From assembly GCA_937125455.1 (NCBI GenBank), contig CAKZLK010000061.1, positions 1-64,000 on the forward strand: a stretch of DNA of 64,000 nucleotides, read 5' to 3'. The notes under the pieces are model-generated. The model ran no database searches. It was not told the DNA's origin and saw nothing but the letters and a program-made list of their open reading frames with translations. Below, piece by piece: positions 36,878-46,754 of this stretch (the first letter of the stretch is position 1; every line of letters begins with the position of its first letter). Source of the DNA: an uncultured Aequorivita sp. Lineage in GTDB: Bacteria > Bacteroidota > Bacteroidia > Flavobacteriales > Flavobacteriaceae. The position numbers and the translations under genes are program-made.

Positions 36878-39244
36878 ATGACAAAACTTTATTTGTCCCT
36901 ATTGGGACTACTTATAACTGTATCCGTATTTGGCCAAGAAAAACTTTCGGGTAAAATATATGATGCAGCCACAAACGCTCCACTCATGGGAGCTAAAATA
37001 GAAATGAACGGCAAGGAAATTTCCAGCACAGATTCCGAAGGAAACTTTTCAGTGCCTTGCTCTGAAAACCAGACCCTAACTATAAGCTATATAGGTTACG
37101 AAACTTCATTTATTAAGGTGAAAAACTGTTCGGAACCCATTACCATCAGTTTAAGAACATCCGTTAGTACTTTAGATGAGGTGCAGCTAAGCGGCACGCT
37201 GGACAACAACAAAAAAGTACTTGAAAAACCTCTTTCCGTGATTCATTTAGAGGAAAAGGAACTGGATCGTGGCACAGGACTGTATCTTGATGATGCAATA
37301 AACGCAAACGTTCCAGGCGTAACCATGAGCCGAAGAGCAGTTTCTTCAGGACAACAATTCAACATTCGTGGTTATGGAAACGGGGTTGGTTTTAAAGGCG
37401 CCACCAATAATTTTGATGGTCAAGGCTACAAGGTATATTACAACAACATCCCACTTACAGACGCCGAAGGCATTACCATGTTAGATGATATCGATTTTGG
37501 TTCGGTAGGGAGTGTGGATGTTATTAAAGGCCCAGCAGGTTCGCTATACGGATTTGCCATTGCTGGAGTTGTAAACCTAACAACAATTCGTCCCGAAAAA
37601 GGCCAAACTTCACTAGGTGAAAAAATAACTGTGGGAAGTTACGGCTTAGCGCGATTCACTACCCAATTGCAAATGGGTCTTGAAAATTCTTCTGTTTTAC
37701 TGAATTATGGCCACCAAATTTCTGATGGGTATTTAGACCACAACGCTTCACGAAAAGATTTTTTGAACGCTGTTCTGGATTTTCATCCAAGTGTAAAGCA
37801 AACAGTAAGTACTTATTTCGGTTTTAGCAACAGTTATGACGAACGTGGTGGTGAGCTTACTATTGGCCAATACGACACTTTGGACTACAGTGGAAACCCT
37901 CGTTATATAAAAAACAATGCGCACAGTGAAGTGATAAGTTTCCGTGCAGGTTTGAGTCATAAATACAACTTCACAAATTGGCTTTCAAACACTACAACGG
38001 TATATGGATCTGGACTAAATACAAACGCAAGTTCTGCAGGTGGCTGGACAGACAAAGACCCAATTAACTATGGAACGCGAGTAACCTTTGACCTCAATTT
38101 TGATTTAAGCGAAGACTTCAGCCTTTCTGGAGTTGCAGGTCTTGAATTTCAGGAACAACGAGCACAATCCATCAGTTACTCCATGACAGAAAATCCATCA
38201 GATCCTGATGGTTATAATATTATTGGAGGCATAAAAAGTAACCAGTATGCAAAATCTAAAACCAATTCAATTTTTACAGAATGGATTTTTAAAATGCCTT
38301 ATGACATTTCCTTTACAGCTGGCGTAGGTAAAAGCACTATGAACCTTGATCTGGAAGATCGCGCATTTGACCCTTCAAGTGGTAAGCCTCAAAATGTTTC
38401 TGCAAATTATGAAGATTTATATTCACCGCATTTTGCCTTGAACAAAATATTCAACGAGAACGTTTCTGTTTACGCTTCCTATAGCAAAGGCTACAAAGCC
38501 CCAGTTAGTGGAAACGTAATTATTGGAGCTACCGGTCAACTTAATACTGGTTTGGTTCCCGAAGAAGGCGACCAATTTGAAATTGGTTCAAAAGGAAACT
38601 TAATGGATAGCAAATTGCATTATGAAGTGGCTTTATTTCAGGCTAAATTCAAAAATAAATTCACTTCCGTAGCGGTTCCGGCTGGCGATGGCACAACGCT
38701 ATATTCTTACATAGCGAACAGTGGCAAATTGAACAACAAAGGTGTTGAACTCTTGGTTAAATACACAGCCTATGAAGCTACAACAGGATTCTTCAGCAAT
38801 GTGAGCCCATATGCAAATGCAACTTATTCCGATTTTAAATACAAAGACTTTTTCTACGATTCTGTTAGCAGAGACGGTGAATTAACAGTATTAAATTACG
38901 ATGGAAATGCAGTTGCAGGAGTTGCTCCGTGGGTTGTGAATGCTGGGGTTGATTTCAATACAAATCTAGGACTTTACGGAACTGTAAACTATGCGTATCA
39001 CGATCCCGTACCTTTCACTTCTGATGGTTTAAACATTGCAGACAGCTATAGTTTGCTGAATGCCAAACTTGGTTATAGAATAAGTTTTGGTCATTTTGAC
39101 CTTGATGCATACGCAGGAGCAGATAACATCACTGGAGAGAAATACTACATTATGCTTTTTTTGAACCAGTTGGATGACGCATACATTCCGGCACCATTGG
39201 ATACCGTATTTTATGGCGGCCTTAATTTGAAGTATAATTTTTAG
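36878..39244 (+). CDS. TonB-dependent haem/siderophore-type outer-membrane receptor
   Basis: A 788-residue receptor: signal peptide (LSLLGLLITVSVFG), an N-terminal carboxypeptidase-regulatory-like beta domain (~20-100, LSGKIYDAATNAPLMGAKIE), a plug domain (~115-235, IKGPAGSLYGFAIAGVVNLT) and a 22-strand barrel ending GGLNLKYNF with terminal Phe. The genes immediately downstream encode a HmuT-like binding protein and FecCD-type permease, so haem is the likely cargo, though a siderophore cannot be excluded. Confidence 0.88.
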   Translation: MTKLYLSLLGLLITVSVFGQEKLSGKIYDAATNAPLMGAKIEMNGKEISSTDSEGNFSVPCSENQTLTISYIGYETSFIKVKNCSEPITISLRTSVSTLDEVQLSGTLDNNKKVLEKPLSVIHLEEKELDRGTGLYLDDAINANVPGVTMSRRAVSSGQQFNIRGYGNGVGFKGATNNFDGQGYKVYYNNIPLTDAEGITMLDDIDFGSVGSVDVIKGPAGSLYGFAIAGVVNLTTIRPEKGQTSLGEKITVGSYGLARFTTQLQMGLENSSVLLNYGHQISDGYLDHNASRKDFLNAVLDFHPSVKQTVSTYFGFSNSYDERGGELTIGQYDTLDYSGNPRYIKNNAHSEVISFRAGLSHKYNFTNWLSNTTTVYGSGLNTNASSAGGWTDKDPINYGTRVTFDLNFDLSEDFSLSGVAGLEFQEQRAQSISYSMTENPSDPDGYNIIGGIKSNQYAKSKTNSIFTEWIFKMPYDISFTAGVGKSTMNLDLEDRAFDPSSGKPQNVSANYEDLYSPHFALNKIFNENVSVYASYSKGYKAPVSGNVIIGATGQLNTGLVPEEGDQFEIGSKGNLMDSKLHYEVALFQAKFKNKFTSVAVPAGDGTTLYSYIANSGKLNNKGVELLVKYTAYEATTGFFSNVSPYANATYSDFKYKDFFYDSVSRDGELTVLNYDGNAVAGVAPWVVNAGVDFNTNLGLYGTVNYAYHDPVPFTSDGLNIADSYSLLNAKLGYRISFGHFDLDAYAGADNITGEKYYIMLFLNQLDDAYIPAPLDTVFYGGLNLKYNF

Positions 39245-39300
39245 TGCGATTGATTAGTGTTAATTAGTGTCCATAGAGTGCAGTTGAAGATATAAAAGGT

Positions 39301-39327
39301 TTTTCGACTGCGCTCGAACGGACAATT
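39301..39327. repeat. Dispersed short repeat (CGACTGCGCTCGAACGGACA type)
   Basis: TTCGACTGCGCTCGAACGG followed by ACA. Related copies occur in this window at 41,345-41,363 (inverted), 41,388-41,407 and 46,815-46,838, all intergenic. They form part of a widespread flavobacterial intergenic repeat family. Confidence 0.65.
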
Positions 39328-39355
39328 AAAACGCTAAAGTTTTTAAACAAAAAAT

Positions 39356-40225
39356 ATGAAAAAACTCATTTTACTCTTATTTGTTGTAATTGGACTTTCT
39401 TCCTGTGGGAGATTTGGTAATGAAGACAAAAAGGAAGACCATAAAGAGCGTATTGTTTGTATTTCAAAACAATACAGCGAAATAATTTATGCGCTTGGCG
39501 CAGAAGAAGATATTGTAGCAGTAGATGTTTCCAGCACGTATCCACCAGAGATAAAAGATTTGCCAACTATTGGCTATCATCGTGCTTTGGCAGCTGAACC
39601 TATACTTTCAATGAAACCAACCCTAATTTTGGAAGACAACAACATTGGCCCAGAACACGTGGTTACACAGTTGAAGGATTTAAAAATACCGATGAAGCAA
39701 TTCGGCCAATATGAAAATACTATCGATGGAACCGATTCTTTGATTCGTGAAATGGGCAGCTATTTCCACAAAGAAGAAAAAGCCAAAGAGCTCTGTAAAA
39801 AACTGGATGACGATATGAATTACGCAAAACAACAAGGCCTTTGGTATGAAAAGAAACCGAAGGTGTTGGTAATCCATTTTGGGCAGGCAAACAATATTTA
39901 TTTGGTAATGACCAAAAACAGCACCACTGGAAAAATGATTGGTTGGGCCGGTGGCGAAATGGCTGTTGATGGCGAGCGCGGCATGACCCAATTTTCCCCA
40001 GAAGTTGTTGCCCAGAGTGACCCAGATGTAATTCTGCTGACCGATTTCGGATATGATCGTTTAGGTTCTACTGAAGAAGTGGGAACGCTACCAGGAATCT
40101 CCAGCACCAGAGCTTTTAAAGATGGAAAAGTATTTCGTGTGGAAGAGCACGATATGGTTTATTTAGGGCCAAGAACGGGAGAGAATATTATTGAATTACA
40201 AAAGTTGATACACGGTAATGAGTAA
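39356..40225 (+). CDS. hmuT: Haem ABC transporter substrate-binding lipoprotein (HmuT-like)
   Basis: A 289-residue lipoprotein (signal peptide ending GLSSC, lipidated at Cys ~17). The mature protein has the two-lobed class III binding-protein pattern: RIVCISKQYSEIIYALGAEE, GYHRALAAEPILSMKPTLIL (Tyr in this loop ligates haem in HmuT homologues), IGWAGGEMAVDGERGM and VFRVEEHDMVYLGPRTGENI. It presents haem to the permease. Its last codons run into a TAATGAG array. Confidence 0.8.
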   Translation: MKKLILLLFVVIGLSSCGRFGNEDKKEDHKERIVCISKQYSEIIYALGAEEDIVAVDVSSTYPPEIKDLPTIGYHRALAAEPILSMKPTLILEDNNIGPEHVVTQLKDLKIPMKQFGQYENTIDGTDSLIREMGSYFHKEEKAKELCKKLDDDMNYAKQQGLWYEKKPKVLVIHFGQANNIYLVMTKNSTTGKMIGWAGGEMAVDGERGMTQFSPEVVAQSDPDVILLTDFGYDRLGSTEEVGTLPGISSTRAFKDGKVFRVEEHDMVYLGPRTGENIIELQKLIHGNE

Positions 40226-40238
40226 TGAGTAATGAGTA
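40216..40238 (+). repeat. TAATGAG heptamer array at the hmuT stop codon
   Basis: Three copies of TAATGAG followed by TAA begin within the last sense codons and the stop of hmuT. This is the same layout as the GTGAGTA array at 14,339-14,387: a heptamer containing out-of-phase stop codons that starts exactly at a gene end. Confidence 0.85.
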
Positions 40239-40296
40239 AAATTAGTGTTTATAGCACTTCACTTGTGCCTTTAGATAGGTTGAATATTTAAAATTG

Positions 40297-41325
40297 ATGA
40301 AGAACAACAGGTATAAAGGAACATTTCCAATTTTATTACTTCTTTTAGTAGTAATCACTTTTTTCTCCATTCGGTATGGAGCGGTTAGTATTTCTATGGA
40401 AGAAATTATTTCTTCATTGAAAAAATTCTTTACCGCACCAGATTCAATGGATCTTACCGAACGTATTTTTATGGAAATACGTTTGCCGCGAGCCATTCTC
40501 TGCATTTTTGTGGGTGCCAGTTTAGCCGTTGGCGGAACGTTGCTACAAGCACTTTTTAGAAACCCAATTGTAGAACCTGGGCTCATTGGCACTTCTTGTG
40601 GAGCGGCTTTTGGCGCTGCGCTTTATTTTGCATTGGGCGCAACTTTCGGGTTTAGTGTTGGCAAATGGACACTTCCTTTAGCAGCTTGTTTAGGAGCATT
40701 GTTATCAACCAGTTTGGTTTTTTTTCTTTCACAATCACGCAGTAGTGGTAAAAGTTCTATTGTAGCACTATTGCTTACTGGCATTGCCATAAACGCCTTA
40801 TTTTTAAGTGGCGTGGGATTTTTAAGTTATATCGCTCGCGACCCGCAGGCACGTTCCATCGTTTTTTGGAATCTTGGAACAATGAGCGGCGCCAATTGGA
40901 CATCGGTTGCCATTGTTGGAATTTCAACAGTGGGAACTATTTTAATTTCCCTTCGCTACGCAAAACATTTAAATGCACTCATGATAGGTGAAGAGGAAGC
41001 CCAATTTCTGGGTGTAAACATCAAAAGTCTCAAGTGGAAAATATTGCTGATTAACGTTATTATGGTTGCAGTTGCAACGGCATTCGTAGGCGTTATCAGT
41101 TTTGTGGGCTTGATTGTTCCGCATCTTTTAAGAATCATTAATGGCAGCGACAACCGCTTTCTTATCCGGAACAGTGCTTTACTTGGTGGAATACTTCTTT
41201 GTGTTGCCGATTTAATTTCACGAATGGTTTTGCGCCCTGCGGAGCTTCCTATCGGAATTGTAACTTCTGTAGTAGGTGTGCCTATTTTTATCTTTTTGCT
41301 ACAACGGAAAAATTATTTTTTTTAA
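40297..41325 (+). CDS. hmuU: Haem/iron ABC transporter permease (FecCD family, HmuU-like)
   Basis: A 342-residue integral membrane permease with about ten helices. Diagnostic stretches are LPRAILCIFVGASLAVGGTL, LQALFRNPIVEPGLIGTSCG, GVISFVGLIVPHLLRIING and RPAELPIGIVTSVVGVPIFI. It forms the translocation path for haem with the HmuV ATPase. The ATG at 40,297 is preferred over the TTG immediately before it. Confidence 0.88.
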   Translation: MKNNRYKGTFPILLLLLVVITFFSIRYGAVSISMEEIISSLKKFFTAPDSMDLTERIFMEIRLPRAILCIFVGASLAVGGTLLQALFRNPIVEPGLIGTSCGAAFGAALYFALGATFGFSVGKWTLPLAACLGALLSTSLVFFLSQSRSSGKSSIVALLLTGIAINALFLSGVGFLSYIARDPQARSIVFWNLGTMSGANWTSVAIVGISTVGTILISLRYAKHLNALMIGEEEAQFLGVNIKSLKWKILLINVIMVAVATAFVGVISFVGLIVPHLLRIINGSDNRFLIRNSALLGGILLCVADLISRMVLRPAELPIGIVTSVVGVPIFIFLLQRKNYFF

Positions 41326-41344
41326 AACCTAAAATCTAATATCC

Positions 41345-41407
41345 CTTCGAGCGCAGTCGAAAAGTTAATCAAACCCCAAAAAGGTCTCTACTGCGCTCGA
41401 CCGGACA
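41345..41407. repeat. Pair of dispersed repeats, inverted relative to each other
   Basis: CTTCGAGCGCAGTCGAAAAG (41,345-41,364) and CTACTGCGCTCGACCGGACA (41,388-41,407) are inverted copies of the same intergenic repeat core, able to fold into a long imperfect hairpin in the gap between hmuU and hmuV. Confidence 0.6.
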
Positions 41408-41418
41408 AATAATTAAGA

Positions 41419-42195
41419 ATGATCCAAGCCAATAACATAACATACAGAATAGGAAACAAAACCATCCTCAAAGATATTTCTGTAAACTTTGAAGCTGGTA
41501 AAATAAACCTTATCCTTGGACCCAATGGCGCGGGAAAATCTACACTTGTAAAGGTTATTTGCAATCAATTAAAACCACAGCAAGGCACTGTTTTTTATGA
41601 AGGAAATGACATCCGAAATACTTCCGTGGCCGAACTCGCCAAAGTACGTGCTGTGCTTTCACAAAATACGGAGCTCGCTTTTCCCTTAAAAGTAAAAGAA
41701 GTTGTTACCATGGGTCGCTATCCACATTTTTCCGTAAATCCTACCGCAAAAGATGAGCAAGCCGTGAAGGAAGCAATGGAATTCTTTGATGTATCTGAAA
41801 TGGCAGATCGCGATTACTTAACATTGAGTGGCGGTGAAAAACAACGGGTTCACTTTGCGCGCGTGGTTTCACAAATTTGGTATCCTTCAGAAAATGGTTG
41901 CAGGTATTTGATATTGGATGAACCCCTCACCTTTTTGGATGTGCATTACCAATTTCAGTTTATGCACAAGCTACGAGAGCTTTTAAAACAAAAGGATTTA
42001 GTGATTGTTGGTGTAGTGCACGACCTCAACCTCGCGGCTAAGTTTGCAGACCATTTAATCTTGCTGAACAATGGTGAACTGCTGGCCGCTGGAAGCAAAG
42101 AAGAAGTGCTTAATGCAGAAAACATGAAAACCGCGTATCGTTTAGAGCCCGTAATTCATAATGATGAACGGGGAATGTATTTGTTTTTTGAATAA
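41419..42195 (+). CDS. hmuV: Haem ABC transporter ATP-binding protein (HmuV-like)
   Basis: A 258-residue ATPase: Walker A GPNGAGKST, Q-loop LSQNTELAFPLKVKEVVTMG, RYPHF, signature LSGGEKQRVHFARVV, Walker B YLILDEPLTFLDV and H-loop VVHDLNLAAKFADH. The TMGRYPHF and FxDV details are those of haemin importers (HmuV), distinguishing it from BtuD. Third gene of the HmuTUV set. Confidence 0.9.
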   Translation: MIQANNITYRIGNKTILKDISVNFEAGKINLILGPNGAGKSTLVKVICNQLKPQQGTVFYEGNDIRNTSVAELAKVRAVLSQNTELAFPLKVKEVVTMGRYPHFSVNPTAKDEQAVKEAMEFFDVSEMADRDYLTLSGGEKQRVHFARVVSQIWYPSENGCRYLILDEPLTFLDVHYQFQFMHKLRELLKQKDLVIVGVVHDLNLAAKFADHLILLNNGELLAAGSKEEVLNAENMKTAYRLEPVIHNDERGMYLFFE

Positions 42196-42235
42196 AAAAA
42201 GCCCCCGAGTCACACAACATCCCAGAAGCTTTTTT
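42195..42235 (+). terminator. Possible terminator after hmuV
   Basis: AAAAAAGC (42195-42202) and GCTTTTTT (42228-42235) form an 8-bp stem with a 25-nt loop, directly after the hmuV stop. The stem is A-T rich, so efficiency is uncertain. Confidence 0.45.
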
Positions 42236-42367
42236 CCTCACATTTATAAACCTAAAACCACCCCTCAGTAGTCAGATTACCCACACATCGGAAAGCGTTT
42301 CAAAATGTCATCGATAATTTGTGAAAAAATTTTGTAGTTTTAAACTTTTGATCTAAAAAAATACGCA

Positions 42368-42841
42368 ATGAAAATCAAAATTACATTACTACTTACTATA
42401 CTCATCACCACAATCAACTTCGCACAAACCACCGAAATAGAAAAACCAGAGACCTATACTGAAGTTAAAGTATCTGAACCAGAACCAATACCATTTCAGT
42501 TAGTTGAAATACCACCACTTGCGCCCGACTGCAAAACAAAACGGAAAGTGGAGAAACAAAAGAAATGTTTTGTAGATTTTATAGTCAAGCACTTTAACCG
42601 AAAGTTTAACACCAATCTTGCTTCCGATTTGGGTTTTACAGGCAGAACAAGATTTGAAGTAGATTTTATTATAGATAAGGAAGGTAAAATAAAGAACATT
42701 ACCGCAACTGGAGGACCAGACATTATGAACCAGCATGCTGTGGAAGTGATAAAACTTTTACCACAATTCACGCCAGCTTTAAAGGAAGGTAAACCAATAG
42801 AGGTTGCATATCATTTACCGGTTATTTTTGATAACCTTTAA
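42368..42841 (+). CDS. TonB C-terminal domain protein, exported
   Basis: A 157-residue protein with a signal peptide (ITLLLTILITTINFAQ) and a C-terminal TonB-like domain (residues ~85-155: TRFEVDFIIDKEGKIKNITA, then LLPQFTPALKEGKPIEVAYH). It lacks the N-terminal membrane anchor of a classical TonB, so it is probably periplasmic or lipid-free and may not itself transduce energy. It lies next to the haem uptake operon and may assist the receptor. Confidence 0.75.
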   Translation: MKIKITLLLTILITTINFAQTTEIEKPETYTEVKVSEPEPIPFQLVEIPPLAPDCKTKRKVEKQKKCFVDFIVKHFNRKFNTNLASDLGFTGRTRFEVDFIIDKEGKIKNITATGGPDIMNQHAVEVIKLLPQFTPALKEGKPIEVAYHLPVIFDNL

Positions 42842-42966
42842 GAGTTTAAATATAGCATATGCAAAAATTTAACCAATCAACCTTTTTAAGAATGAAATGG
42901 ATAAGCTAAAGTGAAGAAGTGGGAATAAAAACTAAAATGTTTTTTGTAGATTCAATCATACATTAA

Positions 42967-43432
42967 ATGACACCAGAAACAAAACTATTAAAACCCAAAA
43001 AATTAAAGAGTATAATACTGCTTTTAATAAGCACTTTTTTTTGTGATTACAGGATTTATTGCTATGGAAGGAAATCTATTCATAAAATGGGGCACTATTC
43101 TCTTTTTTGGTTTAGGAGTTGTTGTATTCATTGTTGAATTATTGCCAAATTCTGCATATTTAAAGTTAACGAATGAGGGGTTTGAAGTGCGCTCATTATA
43201 CCGCAGCAATTTTACAAAATGGGTAGAGGTAGATAGGTTCGGAATATTCTATATCAGGTTTTATGCAATGGTTGTTTTAAACTTTACCGAAGAACATAAG
43301 AAACATACTATCGGAAAGAAAATTGCTAGATCTCTTTCCCCTTATCAAGGTGCCTTACCGCAAACCTATGGTATGAAAGCCATAAAACTTGCGGAATTGA
43401 TGAATGAGTGGAAATTTAAAAATGAAAAGTGA
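42967..43432 (+). pseudogene. STM3941-like membrane protein gene, frameshifted at a T8 run
   Basis: An ATG at 42,967 opens MTPETKLLKPKKLKSIILLL and then runs into a run of eight T (43,035-43,042). The continuing protein (VITGFIAMEGNLFIKWGTIL and so on to 43,432) is in the next frame. Removing one T would join them into a ~154-residue protein with two membrane helices and a PH-like C-terminal part (LTNEGFEVRSLYRSNFTKWV). The conserved second half argues that this is either a sequencing error, a very recent mutation or programmed slippage. Confidence 0.65.
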
Positions 43433-43491
43433 TAGTATAGAAAACCAACTTGGATTTGCAACGTCTGTCAAACTGCAAAGTATAATTATAA

Positions 43492-44016
43492 TTATCCCGC
43501 CAATCCCACCAATTTGGCAAGTGTCCGATAATTACGCGTAGTAGCCGCAACCTTTAATTTTTTTTCAAAGAAGTTATTGTTGAGTTTTGCATTCCCATAC
43601 CCATTTCCAAAGTAAATATAAACACATTCACTTATTAGTACAAATTCCTCATTTGGGTAGCTAATCTCAGCCACAGATTCCATAAGCTCCACTTTGGGTG
43701 GCGTTGCAAGCAACATAAAGTAGGCTTCGGCTTTCTTAGTTTCTTCAAAAGGGCATTCCGCTAAAATTTTAGCAACCGCATCCGCCGTTTTCACCAGCAC
43801 CGGAACCTGCCAGCCAAATCGTTTTTCAATTTCCCTTGAAATCCTTTCTGCCAAACCATCTGTTTCCTTCGCAGAAAAAACCACATTCCCACTTTGTATA
43901 TAAGTAACTACATCTTGAAACCCCAAATCCTCAAAAAGAAGTTTCAGGTCCGCCATTTTCAGCTTTTTATGGCCGCCAACGTTAATTCCCCGAAGAAGTG
44001 CTATATATGTTTTCAT
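43492..44016 (-). CDS. DUF1697 domain protein
   Basis: A 174-residue protein with the DUF1697 pattern: TYIALLRGINVGGHKKLKMA near the start, YIQSGNVVFSAKE, and a C-terminal FFEKKLKVAATTRNYRTLAK. Function unknown; found across bacteria as a small soluble protein. It lies 3 bp after the BaiN-family gene stop, so the two are co-transcribed. Confidence 0.88.
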   Translation of the reverse strand: MKTYIALLRGINVGGHKKLKMADLKLLFEDLGFQDVVTYIQSGNVVFSAKETDGLAERISREIEKRFGWQVPVLVKTADAVAKILAECPFEETKKAEAYFMLLATPPKVELMESVAEISYPNEEFVLISECVYIYFGNGYGNAKLNNNFFEKKLKVAATTRNYRTLAKLVGLAG

Positions 44017-44019
44017 AAT

Positions 44020-45243
44020 TTACTTTGTTATTGCCTGCGCAACAAGATAGCCGCCCGTCCAAGCATTTTGGAAGTTGAAGCCACCAGTAATGGCATCTAT
44101 ATTGAGTACTTCCCCAGCAAAAAATAAGTTTTTGCAGACTTTACTTTCAAAGGTTTTAAAGTTCACTTCCTTTAAATCGACACCACCAGCGGTTACAAAT
44201 TCTTCTTTGAAGGTGCTCTTTCCAGTGACTTCAAAAATAGCGGCCGTTAATTGGTTTGCCAAATTCTGAAGATTCTCACGTGTTGCATCTGCCCAAGTGA
44301 GCCGTTCATCAATTCCTGAAGCTTTTACAATACTCTGCCAAAGTCGTTTTGGCAATTCAAACTGCGCATATTTATAAATGGTCTGCTTTCCTTGCTCTAT
44401 TTTCAAATCTTTTAAAGCGTCCAAAGCATCTTCTTCGGGAAGCGTATTCAGCCAATTTACTTCAATGGCAAAATGATACTGTAAAGGTTCAAGTATGCGC
44501 GCACCCCAAGCAGAAAGTTTCAAAATTGCAGGGCCGCTCATTCCCCAGTGGGTAATCAAAAGTGGACCGCTACTCTCCAGCAAGGTTTTTCCCTTGGCAT
44601 CAATAACTTTTACGGAAGCTTCCGTACTCAATCCAGGCAAATCCATTATCCGCCCATCCTTGATATTAAAAGTGAAAAGTGAAGGCACGGCAGGAACAAC
44701 AGTATGCCCAAAACCTTCAAGTAATTGCCAGATTTTCGGATTACTACCTGTGGCAACCACTATCTTTTCTGCAGAAAAAGATTCTGAAGTTGTATCTATT
44801 ATGAAATGATTTGCTTCTTTTTGAATCTCCTTAACAGATTGATTAAGATGAATTTCAACCCCCAAACGTTTTGCTTCAGAAAGAAAACAATCAATAATGG
44901 TTTGCGAAGAATCTGAAACTGGGAACATTCTTCCGTCTTCCTCAATTTTAAGCGCCACGCCTCTTTTTTCAAACCATTCAATGGTATCGCCTGTCATAAA
45001 AGTGTGGAAAGGCCCTAAAAGTTCTTTTTTGCCTCGAGGATAGTTTTGCGTCAATTCCTTTGGAAAAAACTCAGCGTGGGTCACGTTGCAACGTCCGCCC
45101 CCAGAAACTTTAACTTTGGTAAGCACTTCCTTTCCGCGCTCGAGGATGATTATCTTAAGCTCAGGATTCTTTTCCGCAGCATTGATTGCCGTAAAAAATC
45201 CCGCAGCGCCACCGCCAATTATTATAATATCGGCCTGTTTCAA
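44020..45243 (-). CDS. HI0933/BaiN-family flavoprotein oxidoreductase
   Basis: A 407-residue FAD enzyme: dinucleotide motif IIIGGGAAGFFTAINAAEKN, VKVSGGGRCNVTHAEFFP, VVATGSNPKIWQLLEGFGHT, and the C-terminal FAGEVLNIDAITGGFNFQNA. These identify the HI0933/YhiN/BaiN group; some members reduce bile-acid or related C=C bonds, but the substrate here is unknown. The start overlaps the stop of the PLP decarboxylase gene by 4 bp. Confidence 0.88.
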   Translation of the reverse strand: MKQADIIIIGGGAAGFFTAINAAEKNPELKIIILERGKEVLTKVKVSGGGRCNVTHAEFFPKELTQNYPRGKKELLGPFHTFMTGDTIEWFEKRGVALKIEEDGRMFPVSDSSQTIIDCFLSEAKRLGVEIHLNQSVKEIQKEANHFIIDTTSESFSAEKIVVATGSNPKIWQLLEGFGHTVVPAVPSLFTFNIKDGRIMDLPGLSTEASVKVIDAKGKTLLESSGPLLITHWGMSGPAILKLSAWGARILEPLQYHFAIEVNWLNTLPEEDALDALKDLKIEQGKQTIYKYAQFELPKRLWQSIVKASGIDERLTWADATRENLQNLANQLTAAIFEVTGKSTFKEEFVTAGGVDLKEVNFKTFESKVCKNLFFAGEVLNIDAITGGFNFQNAWTGGYLVAQAITK

Positions 45244-46679
45244 GCTAAAACTTTTTCTTCTGCAAAACTTTCGCAGAGGGCAATGGTTTCTTTAACGTCA
45301 TCAAGTGTGGTTCTGGGGTTTATCAAGCACATTCGCAGCACAACCTGTCTGTTCAACACCGTAGTAACTAATAATGCCTGTTGAGAATCTACTACATTTT
45401 TGGAAATTCGTTGGTTAAGCGCATCCAATTTTTTCTCTGAAAGTTTGTTACCGATTGGATTATATCTAAAATTGATTACCGCTAAAGTAGCTGGAGAAAT
45501 AACTTCCCAATTGGAGCTTTTACGGAGAAATGCTTCGGTAGCTTCGGCCAATTTTACATTATAGGTTATCGCTTTTCGAAATTCTTCCATTCCAAAGGTT
45601 TTTACTGACATGTAAAATTTTAAAGCTCGGAAACGACGTGTAAGTTCAATACCGTGATCGTAAAAGTTAATTTCAGAAGTATTACCTTCTATATCTCTTA
45701 AATATTCAGGCTTTTCTGTAAAAGTTCCTTTAAGCCATTTGTGTTTTTTAACCAACAAGCAACCAATTTCATACGGCTGAAAAAACCACTTGTGAGGGTC
45801 AATGGTAAGTGAATCTGCTTTTTCAATTCCTTTTAATAGTTGCTTTCCATTTTCAGCAAGAATAGCAAAACCGCCATAAGCGCCATCAATATGAAACCAA
45901 ATGTCTTCTTTTTTACAGATTTTAGCAATATCTGAAAGTGGATCCACAGTTCCTGTGTTTGTAGTTCCAGCAGTTGCAATTAAACAAAACGGTTGTAAAC
46001 CTTCCAAACGGTCTTTTGCAATAGCGTTTTTTAATTTGTTGAGTGAAAATTTGAATTCACCATCAGTTGGAATAATCCGGATTTGTTCTTTTCTAAAGCC
46101 GAGTACGCGAATGGCTTTTATATTTGAAGAGTGTGCCTGGTCTGAAAGATAGATAACAGCTTTGCTGAAATCATCGCCACACTTTACCGAACGCGCAGTA
46201 ACCAAAGCGGTCAAATTAGCCATTGAACCACCACTTGTAAAAATGCCACCACCTTTTTTCTGGGGGAAACCGAACATTTTAAGAAGCCAGTTCATCGTTA
46301 CGATTTCCATTTCGGCCGCAGCGGGAGAAGCCTGCCAGCCTCCAGAAAATATATTAAAGCCAGAAGCCAAACCATCTGCCATCGCACTGATGTAGTTACT
46401 GGGACCTGGAACAAAAGAATAGGATTTTGGGTGCGAAACGATATTGCTTTTGGTCATCACTTCGTCCAAAACAAAGTTTAAAACTTTTTTTGGGTCGCTT
46501 GGCTTTTCGGGAGCGTCCTCAAGAAACAATTCTTCCATTTCCTCTCTCGATCCTGAGACTACAGGCAGTTTATCGTTTTGGGTTGCAAAGTGTTCCACAA
46601 TAGCGTCAACTACTTTATACCCATAGCTTTTCATTTCTTCATTACTCAATTCCAGCGTAGCTTTATTTTGAATTTTCAC
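45240..46679 (-). CDS. Group II PLP-dependent decarboxylase (aromatic-L-amino-acid type)
   Basis: A 479-residue fold-type I PLP enzyme: GGIFTSGGSMANLTALVTAR (phosphate-binding), LIATAGTTNTGTVDPLSDIA, FHIDGAYGGFAILAENG, and the Schiff-base lysine in TIDPHKWFFQPYEIGCLLVK. The ending RMCLINPRTTLDDVKE is typical of aromatic amino acid/tyrosine or glutamate decarboxylase-like enzymes. It removes the carboxyl group of an aromatic or related amino acid. Followed with overlap by the BaiN-like gene. Confidence 0.88.
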   Translation of the reverse strand: MKIQNKATLELSNEEMKSYGYKVVDAIVEHFATQNDKLPVVSGSREEMEELFLEDAPEKPSDPKKVLNFVLDEVMTKSNIVSHPKSYSFVPGPSNYISAMADGLASGFNIFSGGWQASPAAAEMEIVTMNWLLKMFGFPQKKGGGIFTSGGSMANLTALVTARSVKCGDDFSKAVIYLSDQAHSSNIKAIRVLGFRKEQIRIIPTDGEFKFSLNKLKNAIAKDRLEGLQPFCLIATAGTTNTGTVDPLSDIAKICKKEDIWFHIDGAYGGFAILAENGKQLLKGIEKADSLTIDPHKWFFQPYEIGCLLVKKHKWLKGTFTEKPEYLRDIEGNTSEINFYDHGIELTRRFRALKFYMSVKTFGMEEFRKAITYNVKLAEATEAFLRKSSNWEVISPATLAVINFRYNPIGNKLSEKKLDALNQRISKNVVDSQQALLVTTVLNRQVVLRMCLINPRTTLDDVKETIALCESFAEEKVLA

Positions 46680-46754
46680 GTGTTTGTTTTTTGATTTTTT
46701 TGAAAGTGCAAAATTACGTTTTTAACAAAGGAATTAAGGGGTTTAAACCAATAA

